A stretch of 64,000 bases of DNA from Halioglobus sp. (GTDB lineage Bacteria > Pseudomonadota > Gammaproteobacteria > Pseudomonadales > Halieaceae), in assembly GCA_020443425.1 (NCBI GenBank), contig JAGRIE010000002.1:1-64000 (forward strand), written 5' to 3'. Made by a program: the position numbers and the translations under genes. The notes below the pieces were generated by a model. That model ran no database searches. It was not told the DNA's origin and worked only from the letters and a program-made list of their open reading frames with translations. Positions 1 to 11,462 of this stretch are shown piece after piece. The first letter of the stretch is position 1; each line of letters opens with the position of its first letter.

Positions 1-1001
1 TGGCGAGCAAGCCGGTGATGGAAGGAAAGGCGCTGCTGTTCAAGCGCTTCGCCGGTATCAATGCCATCGATATCGAGGTGGATTCAGAGGACTCCAGCGA
101 GTTTATTGCCACCGTGGCGAGGATTGCCGGGACCTTCGGCGGTATCAACCTCGAGGATATCCGGGCGCCCGAGTGTTTCGAGATAGAGTCGGCGCTGATA
201 AAACAGTGCGATATTCCGGTGTTCCACGACGATCAGCACGGGACAGCGATAGTGACAGCGGCTGGCCTGATCAACGCCCTCGAGATCCAGGGCAAAAACC
301 TGGAGACGGCGGTGATCACCTGTCTCGGTGCGGGTTCGGCGGCAATTGCCTGTATGCGACTGCTGGTGAGCTTGGGTGCCCGTCGTGAGAATATCTTCAT
401 GCTGGATCGGCGCGGTGTGATATACGCCGGTCGCGAGGGCCTGAACGCCTACAAAGAGGAGTTCGCCAACCAGACCGACAAGCGCACGCTGACGGATGCC
501 ATTGACGGGGCGGATGTGTTTATCGGGCTGTCGGGTGCCGATCTGTTGACGCCGGCGATGCTGTCGTCGATGGCGCCTCGGCCGGTGGTGTTCGCCTGCT
601 CCAACCCGGATCCTGAAATCAAGCCGGAACTGGCCATGGCCACCCGCGACGACCTGATTATCGCCACCGGCAGGTCGGATTATCCCAACCAGGTCAACAA
701 TGTGCTGGGCTTCCCGTTCATCTTCCGCGGCGCGCTCGATGTGCGCGCATCGCATATCAACGAGGAGATGAAAGTAGCCGCGGTATTGGCGCTGAGCGCC
801 CTGGCGCGGGAACCGGTAACGCCGGCAGTGCTCGCTGCCTGCGGCCGCGACGCCCTGTCCTTCGGGCCGGAGTATATTATTCCCAACCCGCTGGATGACC
901 GTCTTCTGGCGCGTATAGCTCCCGCGGTAGCCAAGGCCGCTGTCGACAGCGGTGTCGCGCGGATCCCGTATCCGGAGAACTACCTGGCGGCGTCCTCCTA
1001 G
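1..1001 (+). CDS. NAD(P)-dependent malic enzyme, C-terminal part (5' end outside window)
   Basis: The reading frame is open from base 3, so the gene begins upstream of the window and about 333 codons are visible. Malic enzymes decarboxylate malate to pyruvate with reduction of NAD(P). The visible part contains the family motif around FHDDQHGTAIV (metal and substrate binding) and a Rossmann NAD(P)-binding segment with GAGSAAIA, followed by the conserved CSNPDPEI and NVLGFPFIFRGALD blocks. It lacks a C-terminal phosphotransacetylase-like domain, because the protein stops soon after the malic enzyme core. Its TAG stop shares the palindrome CTAG with the stop of the convergent mrcA gene. Malic enzyme next to mrcA is the arrangement seen in Pseudomonas. 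Confidence 0.93.
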   Translation, partial: ASKPVMEGKALLFKRFAGINAIDIEVDSEDSSEFIATVARIAGTFGGINLEDIRAPECFEIESALIKQCDIPVFHDDQHGTAIVTAAGLINALEIQGKNLETAVITCLGAGSAAIACMRLLVSLGARRENIFMLDRRGVIYAGREGLNAYKEEFANQTDKRTLTDAIDGADVFIGLSGADLLTPAMLSSMAPRPVVFACSNPDPEIKPELAMATRDDLIIATGRSDYPNQVNNVLGFPFIFRGALDVRASHINEEMKVAAVLALSALAREPVTPAVLAACGRDALSFGPEYIIPNPLDDRLLARIAPAVAKAAVDSGVARIPYPENYLAASS

Positions 1002-3445
1002 AAGATATCGTTTACCTCGTCGTACAGGCTGCTGTCGCGCTCGCGACTGTCAGCCCTGCGGCCGCTGTGCTGTGGCGCAGTCTCGCGTTTGAAGTACTCA
1101 AAGATGGCATCGGCCTGTCCCGGGCGCGCGGGTTGCCCGGTGTTTGGATCAATTTTAACCGTGACGATGCCCGCCGGAATCGGCCGCTCCTGCTCCGGGC
1201 TGTCTTTTAGCGCCTCGCGCATATAGTCGATCCATATCGGCAGCGCGGCGGTGCCGCCGAACTCCCTGCGCCCCAGCGGGGTGTAATTGTCAAAGCCGAC
1301 CCAGGCGGTGGTGACCACGTCCCGGTTGTAGCCGGAGAACCAGACATCCATCGGCCCGTTGGTGGTGCCGGTCTTGCCCGCGATATCGCTGCGTTCCAGC
1401 ACCAGCGCGCGGCGCCCGGTGCCGCGCGTGATCACATCCTTCAGAATGCTGTCGATGATGAAATTCACCCGTTCGTCCATCACCCGGGTGGCCGGCGGCA
1501 GGTCAGCCTGCGCGGGGCTGTCAGCGGCCAGTATCTCCTCCATGCTCATCTCCCGGGTGTCTTCCGGCGGCGCTGCTGCTGCCGCTGGCCGGTCGCAGTC
1601 GCGGCAGACCGTCGGCGGGGTGGCGTTGAACACGGTGTTGCCATCGAGGTCTTCCACGCGCTGTACCAGGTAGGGTTCCACCAGGTAGCCGCCATTGGCC
1701 AGCACTGCGTAGCCCTTGGCCATCTGCAGCGGTGTGATGCTCTGTGTGCCCAGCGCCAGCGACAGTTCCGGTACGTAGGCGGCGGTGTCGAAGCCCAGGT
1801 GATCCACATACCTGATCAGGCGCTTCACGCCCAGTTTTTGCAGCAGGCGGATCGACACCAGGTTGCGAGACTTGGTGAGTGCCCAGCGCAGCCGTGTGGG
1901 GCCGTAGAACTTGCCCTCGTCGTTCTCCGGTCGCCACAGGTCGTCCTGTGAGCCGCCCTCCAGTACGATCGGCGCGTCGTTGATAATGGTCGCCGCAGTA
2001 AAGCCGGCTTCCAGCGCCGCACTGTAGAGGAAGGGTTTGAAGTTGGAGCCGGGCTGCCGCTCAGCCTGGGTGGCGCGATTGAACTTGCTCTGCTCGAAAC
2101 CGATACCCCCGACAATGCTGATAATGGCCCCGTTATCCGGGTTCAGTGACACCAGTGCAGCCTGGGCCGCCGGCAGCTGTGCCAACTGCCACGCGCCCTC
2201 CTCGTCCTCGGTCACCCGTATCAGGTCCCCGACCGCCAGCAATTTGGCCACCGGCTGCTGCGATGGCCCCGTGGCGTTCTCGCTGAGGTAGGGCCTGGCC
2301 TGGCGGATGCCGTTTTCCCAGGGCAGGTCCGGGGTGCTGCCATCGGCGAGCAGCAGGGTCGCCTTGTCGTCGGCGACAGAGGTGACAATGGCGGGCTGCA
2401 GCCGGCCGACGGGCGATGTATTGCGCAGCGCCTTGCGCCACGCCGCAATGGTGTCGTCGTTGGAGCCGGTCGGCGGGATGTGTCGCTCTGCCCCGCGGTA
2501 GCCGTGGCGCTTGTCATAGGCGATGAGCCCTTCGATCACCGAGTCTGTGGCGACGCGCTGCAGTTCACTGTCGATCGTGGTGAACACGTGGTAGCCGTTG
2601 GTATAGGCGTCGAGGCCGTAGCGTTGCACCATCTCCTGCCGCGCCATTTCCGCGGCGTAATGGGCGGCGAAGCCGAGCTGGGCACCGTGCAGTCGGGCGG
2701 TGTCGACTTCAGCCAGCGCCTCCAGGTACTCCTCTTCGCTGATATAGCCCAGGGAGTACATGCGGCCCAGGATCCAGTCGCGGCGCTCCCTGCCCGCCTC
2801 GGGACCGCTGACCGGGTTGATGCGCGAGGGCGCCTTGGGCACGCCCGCCAGCATGGCGTGCTGGGCGAGACTCAATTCGCTGATGGACTTGCCGTAGTAG
2901 ACCTGGGACGCCGCTTCGAAGCCGTACGCCCGGTGGCCGAGGAAAATACGGTTGAAATACAGCTCGAAGATCTCCTGTTTGCTCAGGTTGCGCTCGATCT
3001 CGATGGCCAGCAGTATCTCATTGAATTTGCGGATAAACGTCCGGTCCAGGCTGAGAAAATAATTACGCGCTACCTGCATGGTGAGCGTGCTGCCACCGGA
3101 GCCTTTCTCCCCGGTGAGGACGAGTTCTGAGGTGGCCCGCATCAGGCCCATCACGTCGATGCCGCGATGCACAAAGTAATTGTCATCCTCCGCCGCCAGC
3201 AGTGCCTCGATGAACTGTTCAGGAATCGCGTGGAAGGGCAGCGGGCTGCGCTTTTGCTCGCCGAACTGGCCGATGAGCTCGCCGTCGCGGGTGTACACCA
3301 GCATCGGTGTCTGCAACTTCACATCGCGCAGGGTCTCCACATCCGGGAGGTTGGGGCTGAGGTAAAGATAGACGCCGGCCAGCAGCCAAAGCGCACCCAG
3401 TAGCCCGAACACGGCCAGTCGAAGAACGAATCGTAGGAAGCTCAT
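998..3445 (-). CDS. mrcA: penicillin-binding protein 1A (bifunctional peptidoglycan synthase)
   Basis: An 815-residue class A PBP that polymerises glycan strands and crosslinks peptides at the inner membrane. A single N-terminal membrane anchor lies at about residues 5-28. The glycosyltransferase-51 domain follows, with catalytic Glu in AAEDDNYF and the GGSTLTMQVARN block. The transpeptidase domain has the three penicillin-binding motifs: SxxK in PGSNFKPF, SxN in SRNLVS, and KTG in KTGTTN. A long insert between the two halves fits the PBP1a OB-like region. The ATG start is preceded by GGGA about 5 bases upstream. It is divergent from pilM, the usual gammaproteobacterial context. Confidence 0.96.
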   Translation of the reverse strand: MSFLRFVLRLAVFGLLGALWLLAGVYLYLSPNLPDVETLRDVKLQTPMLVYTRDGELIGQFGEQKRSPLPFHAIPEQFIEALLAAEDDNYFVHRGIDVMGLMRATSELVLTGEKGSGGSTLTMQVARNYFLSLDRTFIRKFNEILLAIEIERNLSKQEIFELYFNRIFLGHRAYGFEAASQVYYGKSISELSLAQHAMLAGVPKAPSRINPVSGPEAGRERRDWILGRMYSLGYISEEEYLEALAEVDTARLHGAQLGFAAHYAAEMARQEMVQRYGLDAYTNGYHVFTTIDSELQRVATDSVIEGLIAYDKRHGYRGAERHIPPTGSNDDTIAAWRKALRNTSPVGRLQPAIVTSVADDKATLLLADGSTPDLPWENGIRQARPYLSENATGPSQQPVAKLLAVGDLIRVTEDEEGAWQLAQLPAAQAALVSLNPDNGAIISIVGGIGFEQSKFNRATQAERQPGSNFKPFLYSAALEAGFTAATIINDAPIVLEGGSQDDLWRPENDEGKFYGPTRLRWALTKSRNLVSIRLLQKLGVKRLIRYVDHLGFDTAAYVPELSLALGTQSITPLQMAKGYAVLANGGYLVEPYLVQRVEDLDGNTVFNATPPTVCRDCDRPAAAAAPPEDTREMSMEEILAADSPAQADLPPATRVMDERVNFIIDSILKDVITRGTGRRALVLERSDIAGKTGTTNGPMDVWFSGYNRDVVTTAWVGFDNYTPLGRREFGGTAALPIWIDYMREALKDSPEQERPIPAGIVTVKIDPNTGQPARPGQADAIFEYFKRETAPQHSGRRADSRERDSSLYDEVNDIF

Positions 3446-4682
<1,237 letters not shown>

Positions 4683-4683
<1 letters not shown>

Positions 4684-5252
4684 TGGCGCAGATCAACCTA
4701 CTACCTTGGCGAGAGGAGCGGCGCCAGGAACTGAAGAAGGAGTTCCTGACCACTGTTGCCCTGGTGGTGGCGCTGGCCGCGGGCGTGGTGCTGCTGGCCG
4801 ACCGGGTGGTGAACAGCCAGATCGACAACCAGGATGCGCGCAACCAGTACCTGACAGAAAATATCAAGGAGCTGGACAAGCAGGTCGCCGAGATCCGCGA
4901 TTTGCAGAAGCGGCGCAACCAGTTGCTGGACCGGATGCGCGTCATCCAGGAGTTGCAGGGCAACCGCCCCATTATTGTGCGGGTGCTGGACCAGCTGGTT
5001 CGCACCGTGCCCGACGGGGTGTTTTACACCAAGCTCTCTACCAAGGGCAAAAAAATCAGCATCAGCGGAGTGGCGGAGTCGAACAACCGCGTGTCCAGCC
5101 TGATGCGGCGGCTGGACGCCTCTGACTGGCTGGCAAACCCGACGCTGGACAAGGTGCACGAGGCCCGCGAGTTCGGCGAACAGGCCAACCGGTTTGAACT
5201 CAGCGTGACCGTTCAGGCTCCAGTCATCGACGATGAGTCGGAGGAGGGTTAA
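4683..5252 (+). CDS. pilN: type IV pilus alignment protein PilN
   Basis: A 189-residue bitopic inner-membrane protein. The N-terminus INLLPWREERR is the classic PilN peptide that docks into PilM. A single transmembrane helix lies at about residues 22-42, then a coiled coil (about 45-80) and a periplasmic ferredoxin-like domain that pairs with PilO. The start overlaps the pilM stop and pilO begins 3 bases downstream, so the genes are one translational unit. Confidence 0.95.
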
Positions 5253-5255
5253 GCG

Positions 5256-5870
5256 ATGGCATTAGAAGATACCCTGCGTTCATTGCGCGAATTCGACGTC
5301 AACGACCTCGACTTCGACAATGTCGGTTCGTGGCCGATGGCCGTCAAGGGGCTGGTTTGGGCAGCGCTGGTGATCGCGGTGCTGATAGGCGGTTACTACT
5401 ACCACATTGAGGACCTGCAACTGGAGCTGGCAAATGCCCAGGCCAAGGAGGTCAAGCTCAAGAAGGACTTTGAAGCCAAGGCGTTCCAGGCCGCGAACCT
5501 GGAGGCCTACCGCCAGCAAATGGCAGAGATGGAGGAGTCTTTCGGCGCCCTGGTCAGCCAGTTGCCCAGCGATACGGAAGTGCCCGGGTTGCTTGAGGAT
5601 ATTACCAATAAAGGGCTGCTGAACGGGCTGGATATTGCCAGCATCGACCTGCAGAAAGAGAGTGCCAAGGAGTTTTATGTTGAGCTGCCTATCGCAATCA
5701 ACGCCTCCGGCTCCTACCACGATCTCGGCGCCTTCATCAGCGGCATGGCCGGCCTGCCCCGAATTGTCACGCTGCACGATTTCCAGATTACGACAGAAAA
5801 AAATAACGCGAACAAGCTGGATATGAAGATCATTGCCAAGACTTATCGATACAAGGACGGGGACGCCTAG
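5256..5870 (+). CDS. pilO: type IV pilus alignment protein PilO
   Basis: A 204-residue bitopic inner-membrane protein that heterodimerises with PilN and connects the motor complex to PilP/PilQ. A short cytoplasmic N-terminus is followed by one transmembrane helix at about 30-48, a coiled coil with many Glu/Lys/Ala residues at about 50-90, and a periplasmic domain whose GSYHDLGAFISGMAGLPRIV stretch is the conserved PilO signature. Its position between pilN and pilP confirms the assignment. Confidence 0.95.
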   Translation: MALEDTLRSLREFDVNDLDFDNVGSWPMAVKGLVWAALVIAVLIGGYYYHIEDLQLELANAQAKEVKLKKDFEAKAFQAANLEAYRQQMAEMEESFGALVSQLPSDTEVPGLLEDITNKGLLNGLDIASIDLQKESAKEFYVELPIAINASGSYHDLGAFISGMAGLPRIVTLHDFQITTEKNNANKLDMKIIAKTYRYKDGDA

Positions 5871-5872
5871 CG

Positions 5873-6406
5873 ATGAAGCGCTCGCCAACTACCCCGTTGT
5901 TACTGTGCCTGGTCGCGGCGCTGCTCACCGGCTGCTCCGGCGACGACCTGTCTGACCTCGACGCCTATATGGAGGAAAAGCGCACCCGCCCGGGCGGCAT
6001 TATCGCCCCGATACCCACCTTCAAGGCGTATGAGGCGTTTGCGTACAGTGCCACGGCGTTGCGCAGTCCGTTTGACCGTCCGATCGAGGTGCGGGAGATC
6101 GCCCAGTTGCAGGCCATAGCGGCTATCAAGCCGGATGATAATCGCGCCAAGGAATTCCTCGAGCAGTACACCTTTGACTCCCTGCGCATGGTCGGCACGC
6201 TGGAGCGTGACGATGTGCAGTGGACGCTGATCAAGGATCCGGACGGCGGTGTGCACCGGGTGAAAACGGGGAACTTCCTGGGTCGCAACCACGGCAAAAT
6301 CGTGGAGATGTCCGATACCTATGTATCGGTGGTAGAGATAGTAAGCGATGGTACGCCCGACGGCTGGGTCGAGCGACCGCGCACAATCAAATTAAGCGGC
6401 TTATAG
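5873..6406 (+). CDS. pilP: type IV pilus lipoprotein PilP
   Basis: A 177-residue lipoprotein with a type II signal: a hydrophobic stretch ending in the lipobox LLTGC, Cys at about residue 21. The mature part has a flexible N-terminal segment and a C-terminal beta domain containing VGTLERDDVQWTLIKDPDG and VKTGNFLGRNHGKI, typical of PilP. It bridges the PilN/PilO dimer to the outer-membrane secretin PilQ. It starts 2 bases after the pilO stop. Confidence 0.94.
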   Translation: MKRSPTTPLLLCLVAALLTGCSGDDLSDLDAYMEEKRTRPGGIIAPIPTFKAYEAFAYSATALRSPFDRPIEVREIAQLQAIAAIKPDDNRAKEFLEQYTFDSLRMVGTLERDDVQWTLIKDPDGGVHRVKTGNFLGRNHGKIVEMSDTYVSVVEIVSDGTPDGWVERPRTIKLSGL

Positions 6407-6464
6407 GCCGGTGTCGCGGCATCTGGCCGTGACGGATAAAAAACAACACGTGGGGACAAAGGCC

Positions 6465-8576
6465 GTGGGGAAAAATAAAGAGAGCTTGGGGATGGGGTTG
6501 CGCAGCGCAGTCGTTGCGCTGGCAATGTTGTTGGTGAGCGGTGCCGCGCTGGGCGCTCCCAAAGTGCAGGACATCGAGTTCAGCTCCAGGCCGGGCAGCA
6601 AGTTCGAAGTGCGGGTGGAGTTCAATGAGCCGCCGCCGGATTTTAAAACCTACGCTATCGAGAAGCCCGCGCGGATCGCGGTCGATTTCCCGGGCACCAC
6701 CAGCGGGCTGGACCAGAAGCGCTATTCCCTGCCGTACGGCAACGCCTCCAAGGCTGTGGTACTGGAATCCGGCGATCGCACGCGCCTGGTACTCGAGCTG
6801 ATTAAACTGGTACCGTACGAAACACGTGTCGAGGGCAACAACCTGTTCCTGCTGGTGGGCCAGGAGGGGACCGACTATGTCAAGCAGGGCACCGAGCCGC
6901 TGCAGGTGCAGACCGCTGTGGTCGAAGTGGTCGATGTGGCGTCCGAGATCACCGATCTCCAGTTCCAGCGCACCGGCGGTGGCGAGGGCAAGCTGACCCT
7001 GCAACTGACCGATCCCTCGGTGGACGTGAACGTCTTCAGTGAAGGCGGTGATGTGAAAGTCGAGTTCCTGGACACCACTGTGGCGGAGCGCCTGATGCGT
7101 CGCTACGATGTCACCGACTTCGCCACGCCGGTCAACAGCGTCGATGTGAACACTACCGAGCGCGGCGCAACCCTGCAATTGAAGACAACAGGCGACTTTG
7201 ATTACCTCGCCTACCAGACGGATAACGAGTACGTCATCAGCGTCAAGCCGCTGTCCGCGAAGGAAGTGGAGCGGCGCAAGAACGAGTTCAACTATGTCGG
7301 CGACAGGATTTCGCTGAACTTCCAGGACATCGAGGTGCGTGCGGTGCTGCAGCTTATTGCCGACTTCACCGAACTCAACCTCGTCGCGAGTGACACGGTA
7401 TCGGGGCGCATCACCCTGCGCCTGCAAAACGTGCCCTGGGACCAGGCGCTGGAGCTGGTGCTGAAAACCAAGGGCCTGGACAAGCGCCAGATCGGCAATG
7501 TCCTGATGGTGGCGCCGGCGGCGGAAATTGCCGAGCGTGAGCGCCAGCAGATCGAGGCGAATAAACAGATCGCGGAACTGGCACCGCTGGTGTCCGAGTT
7601 TGTGCGCATCCGCTACGCGAATGCCGAAGACATCGTGGAGTTGTTCCAGGCCGGTTCCGAGGACGGCGGTAGCCTGACTTCGCCGCGCGGCTCAGTCGTG
7701 GTCGACGCCCGCACCAACTCGCTGATCATCACCGACACGGCCACCAAGCTGGCTGAAATTCGCGAGTTGCTGGAGCTTGTCGATATCCCGGTGCGACAGG
7801 TGATGATTGAAGCGCGCATCGTGATCGCGCAGTCCGACGCCGCCAAGAACCTCGGTATCGAGTGGGGCGGCGCCTATGTGAACAAAGGCGACGACCTGAT
7901 CACGGTATCGGGCGACACCGCGAACGTGGTGGACATCAACGAGTCGATTATCAATGGCAACACGCCGACGGTCAGCTATCCCGGCGCACTGCTGGTCGAC
8001 CTGGGCGTGGCCTCCAACAGCGGCTTCGCGATCGGTTTCGCCAGTGGCGACCTGTTCCTGTCAGCAGAGCTGTCGGCGCTGGAATCGGAAGGTGAAGGTG
8101 AGGTGGTCTCGCAGCCCAAGGTGATCACCGGTGACAAGCAGGAGGCGTCCATCAAGTCCGGTACCGAGATTCCCTACCAGCAGTCCTCCGCCAGCGGTGA
8201 AACGACGGTCGCGTTCAAGGACGCGGTGCTGGCCTTGTTCGTGACCCCCAATATCACGCCCGACGACCGCATTATGCTTGATCTCAAGGTCAACCAGGAT
8301 TCGGTCGGGGAACTCGTGCCCAGCGGCAGCGGTGGCTTTATTCCCTCCATCGACACCACGCAGCTGGAAACGCAGGTGCTGGTGGGCAATGGTGAGACGG
8401 TGGTGTTGGGCGGCGTATTCAAGACTGAGGATATCGAATCGATCAACAAGGTGCCGTTCTTCGGCGATATTCCCTACATCGGGGCCTTTTTCAGGAGCGA
8501 GTCCAACAGCCACAAAAAGACAGAGACGCTGATTTTCATCACGCCGCGCATCCTGGCAGATCAACTTCTTGATTAA
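6465..8576 (+). CDS. pilQ: type IV pilus outer-membrane secretin PilQ
   Basis: The secretin forms the outer-membrane channel for the pilus fibre. After a Sec signal peptide (hydrophobic core near [12 protein letters not shown], ending ALGAP) come two AMIN-type peptidoglycan-binding domains, an STN/N0 domain ([20 protein letters not shown]), a secretin short domain, and the C-terminal secretin beta-barrel domain with [16 protein letters not shown]. The frame is open from a GTG at 6411. A GTG at 6465 has GGGGA 8 bases upstream, and an ATG at 6492 gives the most compact signal peptide. I chose 6465, but the start is uncertain among the three. It is the last pilus gene of the operon; aroK follows 17 bases later. 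Confidence 0.95.
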   Translation: MGKNKESLGMGLRSAVVALAMLLVSGAALGAPKVQDIEFSSRPGSKFEVRVEFNEPPPDFKTYAIEKPARIAVDFPGTTSGLDQKRYSLPYGNASKAVVLESGDRTRLVLELIKLVPYETRVEGNNLFLLVGQEGTDYVKQGTEPLQVQTAVVEVVDVASEITDLQFQRTGGGEGKLTLQLTDPSVDVNVFSEGGDVKVEFLDTTVAERLMRRYDVTDFATPVNSVDVNTTERGATLQLKTTGDFDYLAYQTDNEYVISVKPLSAKEVERRKNEFNYVGDRISLNFQDIEVRAVLQLIADFTELNLVASDTVSGRITLRLQNVPWDQALELVLKTKGLDKRQIGNVLMVAPAAEIAERERQQIEANKQIAELAPLVSEFVRIRYANAEDIVELFQAGSEDGGSLTSPRGSVVVDARTNSLIITDTATKLAEIRELLELVDIPVRQVMIEARIVIAQSDAAKNLGIEWGGAYVNKGDDLITVSGDTANVVDINESIINGNTPTVSYPGALLVDLGVASNSGFAIGFASGDLFLSAELSALESEGEGEVVSQPKVITGDKQEASIKSGTEIPYQQSSASGETTVAFKDAVLALFVTPNITPDDRIMLDLKVNQDSVGELVPSGSGGFIPSIDTTQLETQVLVGNGETVVLGGVFKTEDIESINKVPFFGDIPYIGAFFRSESNSHKKTETLIFITPRILADQLLD

Positions 8577-8593
8577 CGGCCGGCAGAACTGAT

Positions 8594-9112
8594 ATGCCCG
8601 CCTTGCACCGAGTGTTCCTGGTCGGCCCCATGGGGGCCGGCAAGAGCACGATAGGGAAATACCTCGCACAGCACCTGAAGCTGCGCTTCGCCGACACCGA
8701 TACCGAGATCGAGGTGAGAACCGGCGCCGACATCCCGTGGATTTTTGACGTCGAGGGCGAGGAGGGTTTTCGCGACCGCGAGCAGCAGGTGGTTGCTGAG
8801 ATGACGGAGTGGGACGATGTCGTGCTGGCGACCGGTGGCGGCGTTGTGTTGCGCCCTGAGAACCGCAGTGCACTGGCCGGGCGCGGGTTTGTCATCTACC
8901 TGTACGCGACAGTGGAGGAGCAGGTGCGGCGTACCCGCCGCGATCGCCGCCGGCCGCTGTTGCAGACGGGCGACCCGGAGCAGACGCTGCGCGACCTGAT
9001 GGCGGTGCGCGATCCGCTCTACCGCGAGATCGCCGACCATATCATCGAAACCGATGCCTGCAGCCCGCGTATGGTGGCACAGCGTCTGGTGGAAGAACTT
9101 GCCGCCCTCTGA
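8594..9112 (+). CDS. aroK: shikimate kinase
   Basis: A 172-residue cytoplasmic kinase that phosphorylates shikimate with ATP in the aromatic amino acid pathway. Visible motifs are the Walker A loop GPMGAGKST (residues 11-19), FADTDTEIE for shikimate binding, FRDREQQV, the GGGVVL loop and the arginine-rich lid [10 protein letters not shown]. It lies directly downstream of pilQ and upstream of aroB. This pilQ-aroK-aroB order is common in gammaproteobacteria and suggests co-transcription with the pilus genes. Confidence 0.96.
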   Translation: MPALHRVFLVGPMGAGKSTIGKYLAQHLKLRFADTDTEIEVRTGADIPWIFDVEGEEGFRDREQQVVAEMTEWDDVVLATGGGVVLRPENRSALAGRGFVIYLYATVEEQVRRTRRDRRRPLLQTGDPEQTLRDLMAVRDPLYREIADHIIETDACSPRMVAQRLVEELAAL

Positions 9113-9181
9113 GGCGCAGGGAAAGACAGCCCCTCCCCGCAAGCGTTAGAATACCCCGACAAAACTGCCCGAGGAGCCTTC

Positions 9182-10267
9182 GTGACGTTGTTAATGCATA
9201 CCCTCCATGTAGAGCTGGGAGAGCGCAGCTATCCTGTCTATATCGGTCGTGACCTGCTGTCCGACAGCAGCCTGCTGGCGCAGCATATTGCGGGCTCACA
9301 GGTGGTGATTGTCAGCAACGAAGTGGTGGCGCCACTCTACGTGGACCGGGTCCGGGCCGCCCTGGGTGAGCGCGCACTGGTGACAGAGATAGTGCTGCCC
9401 GACGGCGAGCAACACAAATCGCTGGACACCCTGGCCTCCATATTCGACCGGGTGATGGCGGACAGGCATAGCCGCAATACCACGTTCATCGCTGTCGGTG
9501 GCGGTGTGGTCGGGGATATCACCGGGTTCGCCGCCGCGTGCTACCAGCGCGGTGTCAATTTCATCCAGGTGCCCACGACGCTGCTGGCGCAGGTGGACTC
9601 CTCAGTGGGCGGCAAAACGGCCGTCAACCACCCCCGCGGCAAGAATATGATCGGTGCGTTCTACCAGCCCCAGGCCGTGCTGATCGACATCAACACGCTG
9701 CACACGCTGCCGCCGAGGGAATTCAGTGCCGGCCTCGCCGAGGTGGTGAAATACGGCTTGATCAGCGATGAACCTTTCTACCGCTGGTTGCAGGAACACA
9801 TGCCGCGCCTGCTGGCCCGCGAGGAGGCCGCGCTGGCGGAGGCCATTGAGCGCAGTTGCGCCAACAAGGCGCAGGTGGTGGCGGCGGACGAGCGCGAGGG
9901 CGGTATCCGCGCCATCCTGAACCTCGGCCACACCTTTGGCCATGCCATCGAAACCGGCCAGGGCTACGGGCAGTGGCTGCACGGCGAGGCGGTGGCCACG
10001 GGCATGTTGCTGGCGCTGGAGCTGTCCGCGCGTCGCGGCTGGATCGCGGTCTCCGAGGTAGAGGATTTCCGCGCGCTGCTGCGCGATATGCACCTGCCGG
10101 TGTCGGTGCCTGAGGATATGGACGCCGCGATGTTTCTCGACCTGATGGCGCACGATAAAAAAGTGATAGACGGCCGGCTGCGCCTGATCCTGCTCGAGGC
10201 CATCGGTGCGGCCTGTATTGTCGACGACGTGACAGAGGCAGAACTGCGGACGCTGTTAGCGCCCTGA
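9182..10267 (+). CDS. aroB: 3-dehydroquinate synthase
   Basis: A 361-residue NAD- and metal-dependent enzyme that cyclises DAHP to 3-dehydroquinate, the second shikimate step. Conserved blocks include [14 protein letters not shown] (nucleotide binding), [16 protein letters not shown], and the metal ligands in [12 protein letters not shown] and [10 protein letters not shown]. The GTG start at 9182 has GAGGAG about 6 bases upstream, whereas the in-frame ATG at 9194 is too far from it, so GTG is preferred. The damX gene that often follows aroB is absent; hemE comes next. Confidence 0.96.
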   Translation: MTLLMHTLHVELGERSYPVYIGRDLLSDSSLLAQHIAGSQVVIVSNEVVAPLYVDRVRAALGERALVTEIVLPDGEQHKSLDTLASIFDRVMADRHSRNTTFIAVGGGVVGDITGFAAACYQRGVNFIQVPTTLLAQVDSSVGGKTAVNHPRGKNMIGAFYQPQAVLIDINTLHTLPPREFSAGLAEVVKYGLISDEPFYRWLQEHMPRLLAREEAALAEAIERSCANKAQVVAADEREGGIRAILNLGHTFGHAIETGQGYGQWLHGEAVATGMLLALELSARRGWIAVSEVEDFRALLRDMHLPVSVPEDMDAAMFLDLMAHDKKVIDGRLRLILLEAIGAACIVDDVTEAELRTLLAP

Positions 10268-10379
10268 GTAACCGTATCGCGCGGGCGCGCCTGCGAATTT
10301 CCGGCGCCCGGCGCCCAAAACCCGCCGCCGCTGGTGTATGCTTGCCCGTCTTTAGCTGCTGGAACCCCGGATTCTCCCG

Positions 10380-11450
10380 ATGACTGAACTCAAGAATGAC
10401 CGTTTTCTACGCGCCCTGCTGCGCCAGAGCGTCGATCGTACGCCTGTCTGGATGATGCGACAGGCGGGTCGCTACCTGCCGGAATACCGCGCCACCCGTG
10501 CACAGGCGGGCTCCTTCCTGGACCTGTGCAAGAACGCGGAGCTGGCCTGCGAGGTGACCATGCAGCCGCTGCGGCGCTACCCGATGGACGCGGCCATTCT
10601 GTTCTCCGATATCCTGACGGTGCCGGACGCCCTCGGTCTCGGACTGTATTTTGAGGAGGGAGAGGGGCCGCGCTTTCGCAAAACCGTGCGCACCGAGTCG
10701 GATCTCGCAGGCCTCAACACGATCCGGGCCGACGATGACCTCGCCTATGTGATGCGCGCTGTCAGCACCATCCGCAACGAACTGAACGGTGCCGTGCCGC
10801 TGATCGGCTTCTCCGGCAGCCCCTGGACACTGGCGACCTATATGGTGGAGGGCGGCTCCTCCAAAGATTTTGCGCATATCAAGACCATGGCCTACGACCG
10901 GCCGACCCTGATGCACGACCTGCTGACGGTGCTGGCCGATGCGGTGGCGGACTACCTCACCGCGCAGGTACACGCCGGCGCCCAGGCCCTGCAGATTTTC
11001 GATACCTGGGGCGGCAGCCTCAGTGCAGCGGGGTTCCAGGAATTTTCGCTGCAGTATATGCAGCGTGTGATCGCGCGGCTGCCGGCCGAGGCCGACGGCC
11101 GCCAGGTGCCGGTGATTGTCTTCACCAAGGGCGGCGGACAGTGGCTGGAGTCTATCGCCGAGTGCGGCGCGCACGCGGTGGGGATCGACTGGACAACGGA
11201 CATCGGGCAGGCCCGCGCCCGCGTGGGGAACCGCGTGGCACTGCAGGGCAATATGGATCCGAGCATGCTGTTCGCGTCACCCGCGCGTATCCGCCGCGAG
11301 GTCGACAGCATCCTGGCGGGGTACGGGCACGGCAGCGGCCATGTCTTCAACCTCGGTCACGGCATCACGCCGGGTGTGAACCCGGATCATGTGACAGCCT
11401 TTGTCGATGCCGTGCAGGAGCTGTCGCCCCAGTACCACACGGCGGACTGA
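10380..11450 (+). CDS. hemE: uroporphyrinogen decarboxylase
   Basis: A 356-residue cofactor-free enzyme converting uroporphyrinogen III to coproporphyrinogen III in haem synthesis. The N-terminal signature [16 protein letters not shown] and the second signature [17 protein letters not shown] are both intact. The C-terminal [16 protein letters not shown] block is also present, so the protein is full length. The 112-base gap after aroB contains GC-rich inverted repeats (around 10283-10316) without a T-run; separate transcription is possible but not shown. The gene is convergent with cysE, and a 12-base palindrome lies between them at 11452-11463. Confidence 0.96.
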   Translation: MTELKNDRFLRALLRQSVDRTPVWMMRQAGRYLPEYRATRAQAGSFLDLCKNAELACEVTMQPLRRYPMDAAILFSDILTVPDALGLGLYFEEGEGPRFRKTVRTESDLAGLNTIRADDDLAYVMRAVSTIRNELNGAVPLIGFSGSPWTLATYMVEGGSSKDFAHIKTMAYDRPTLMHDLLTVLADAVADYLTAQVHAGAQALQIFDTWGGSLSAAGFQEFSLQYMQRVIARLPAEADGRQVPVIVFTKGGGQWLESIAECGAHAVGIDWTTDIGQARARVGNRVALQGNMDPSMLFASPARIRREVDSILAGYGHGSGHVFNLGHGITPGVNPDHVTAFVDAVQELSPQYHTAD

Positions 11451-11462
11451 CGCCCGGCCGGG

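Noticed and set aside
2480..3130. Long plus-strand frame antisense to mrcA
   Set aside because: Composition typical of shadow frames in GC-rich DNA; mrcA on the other strand has all motifs.
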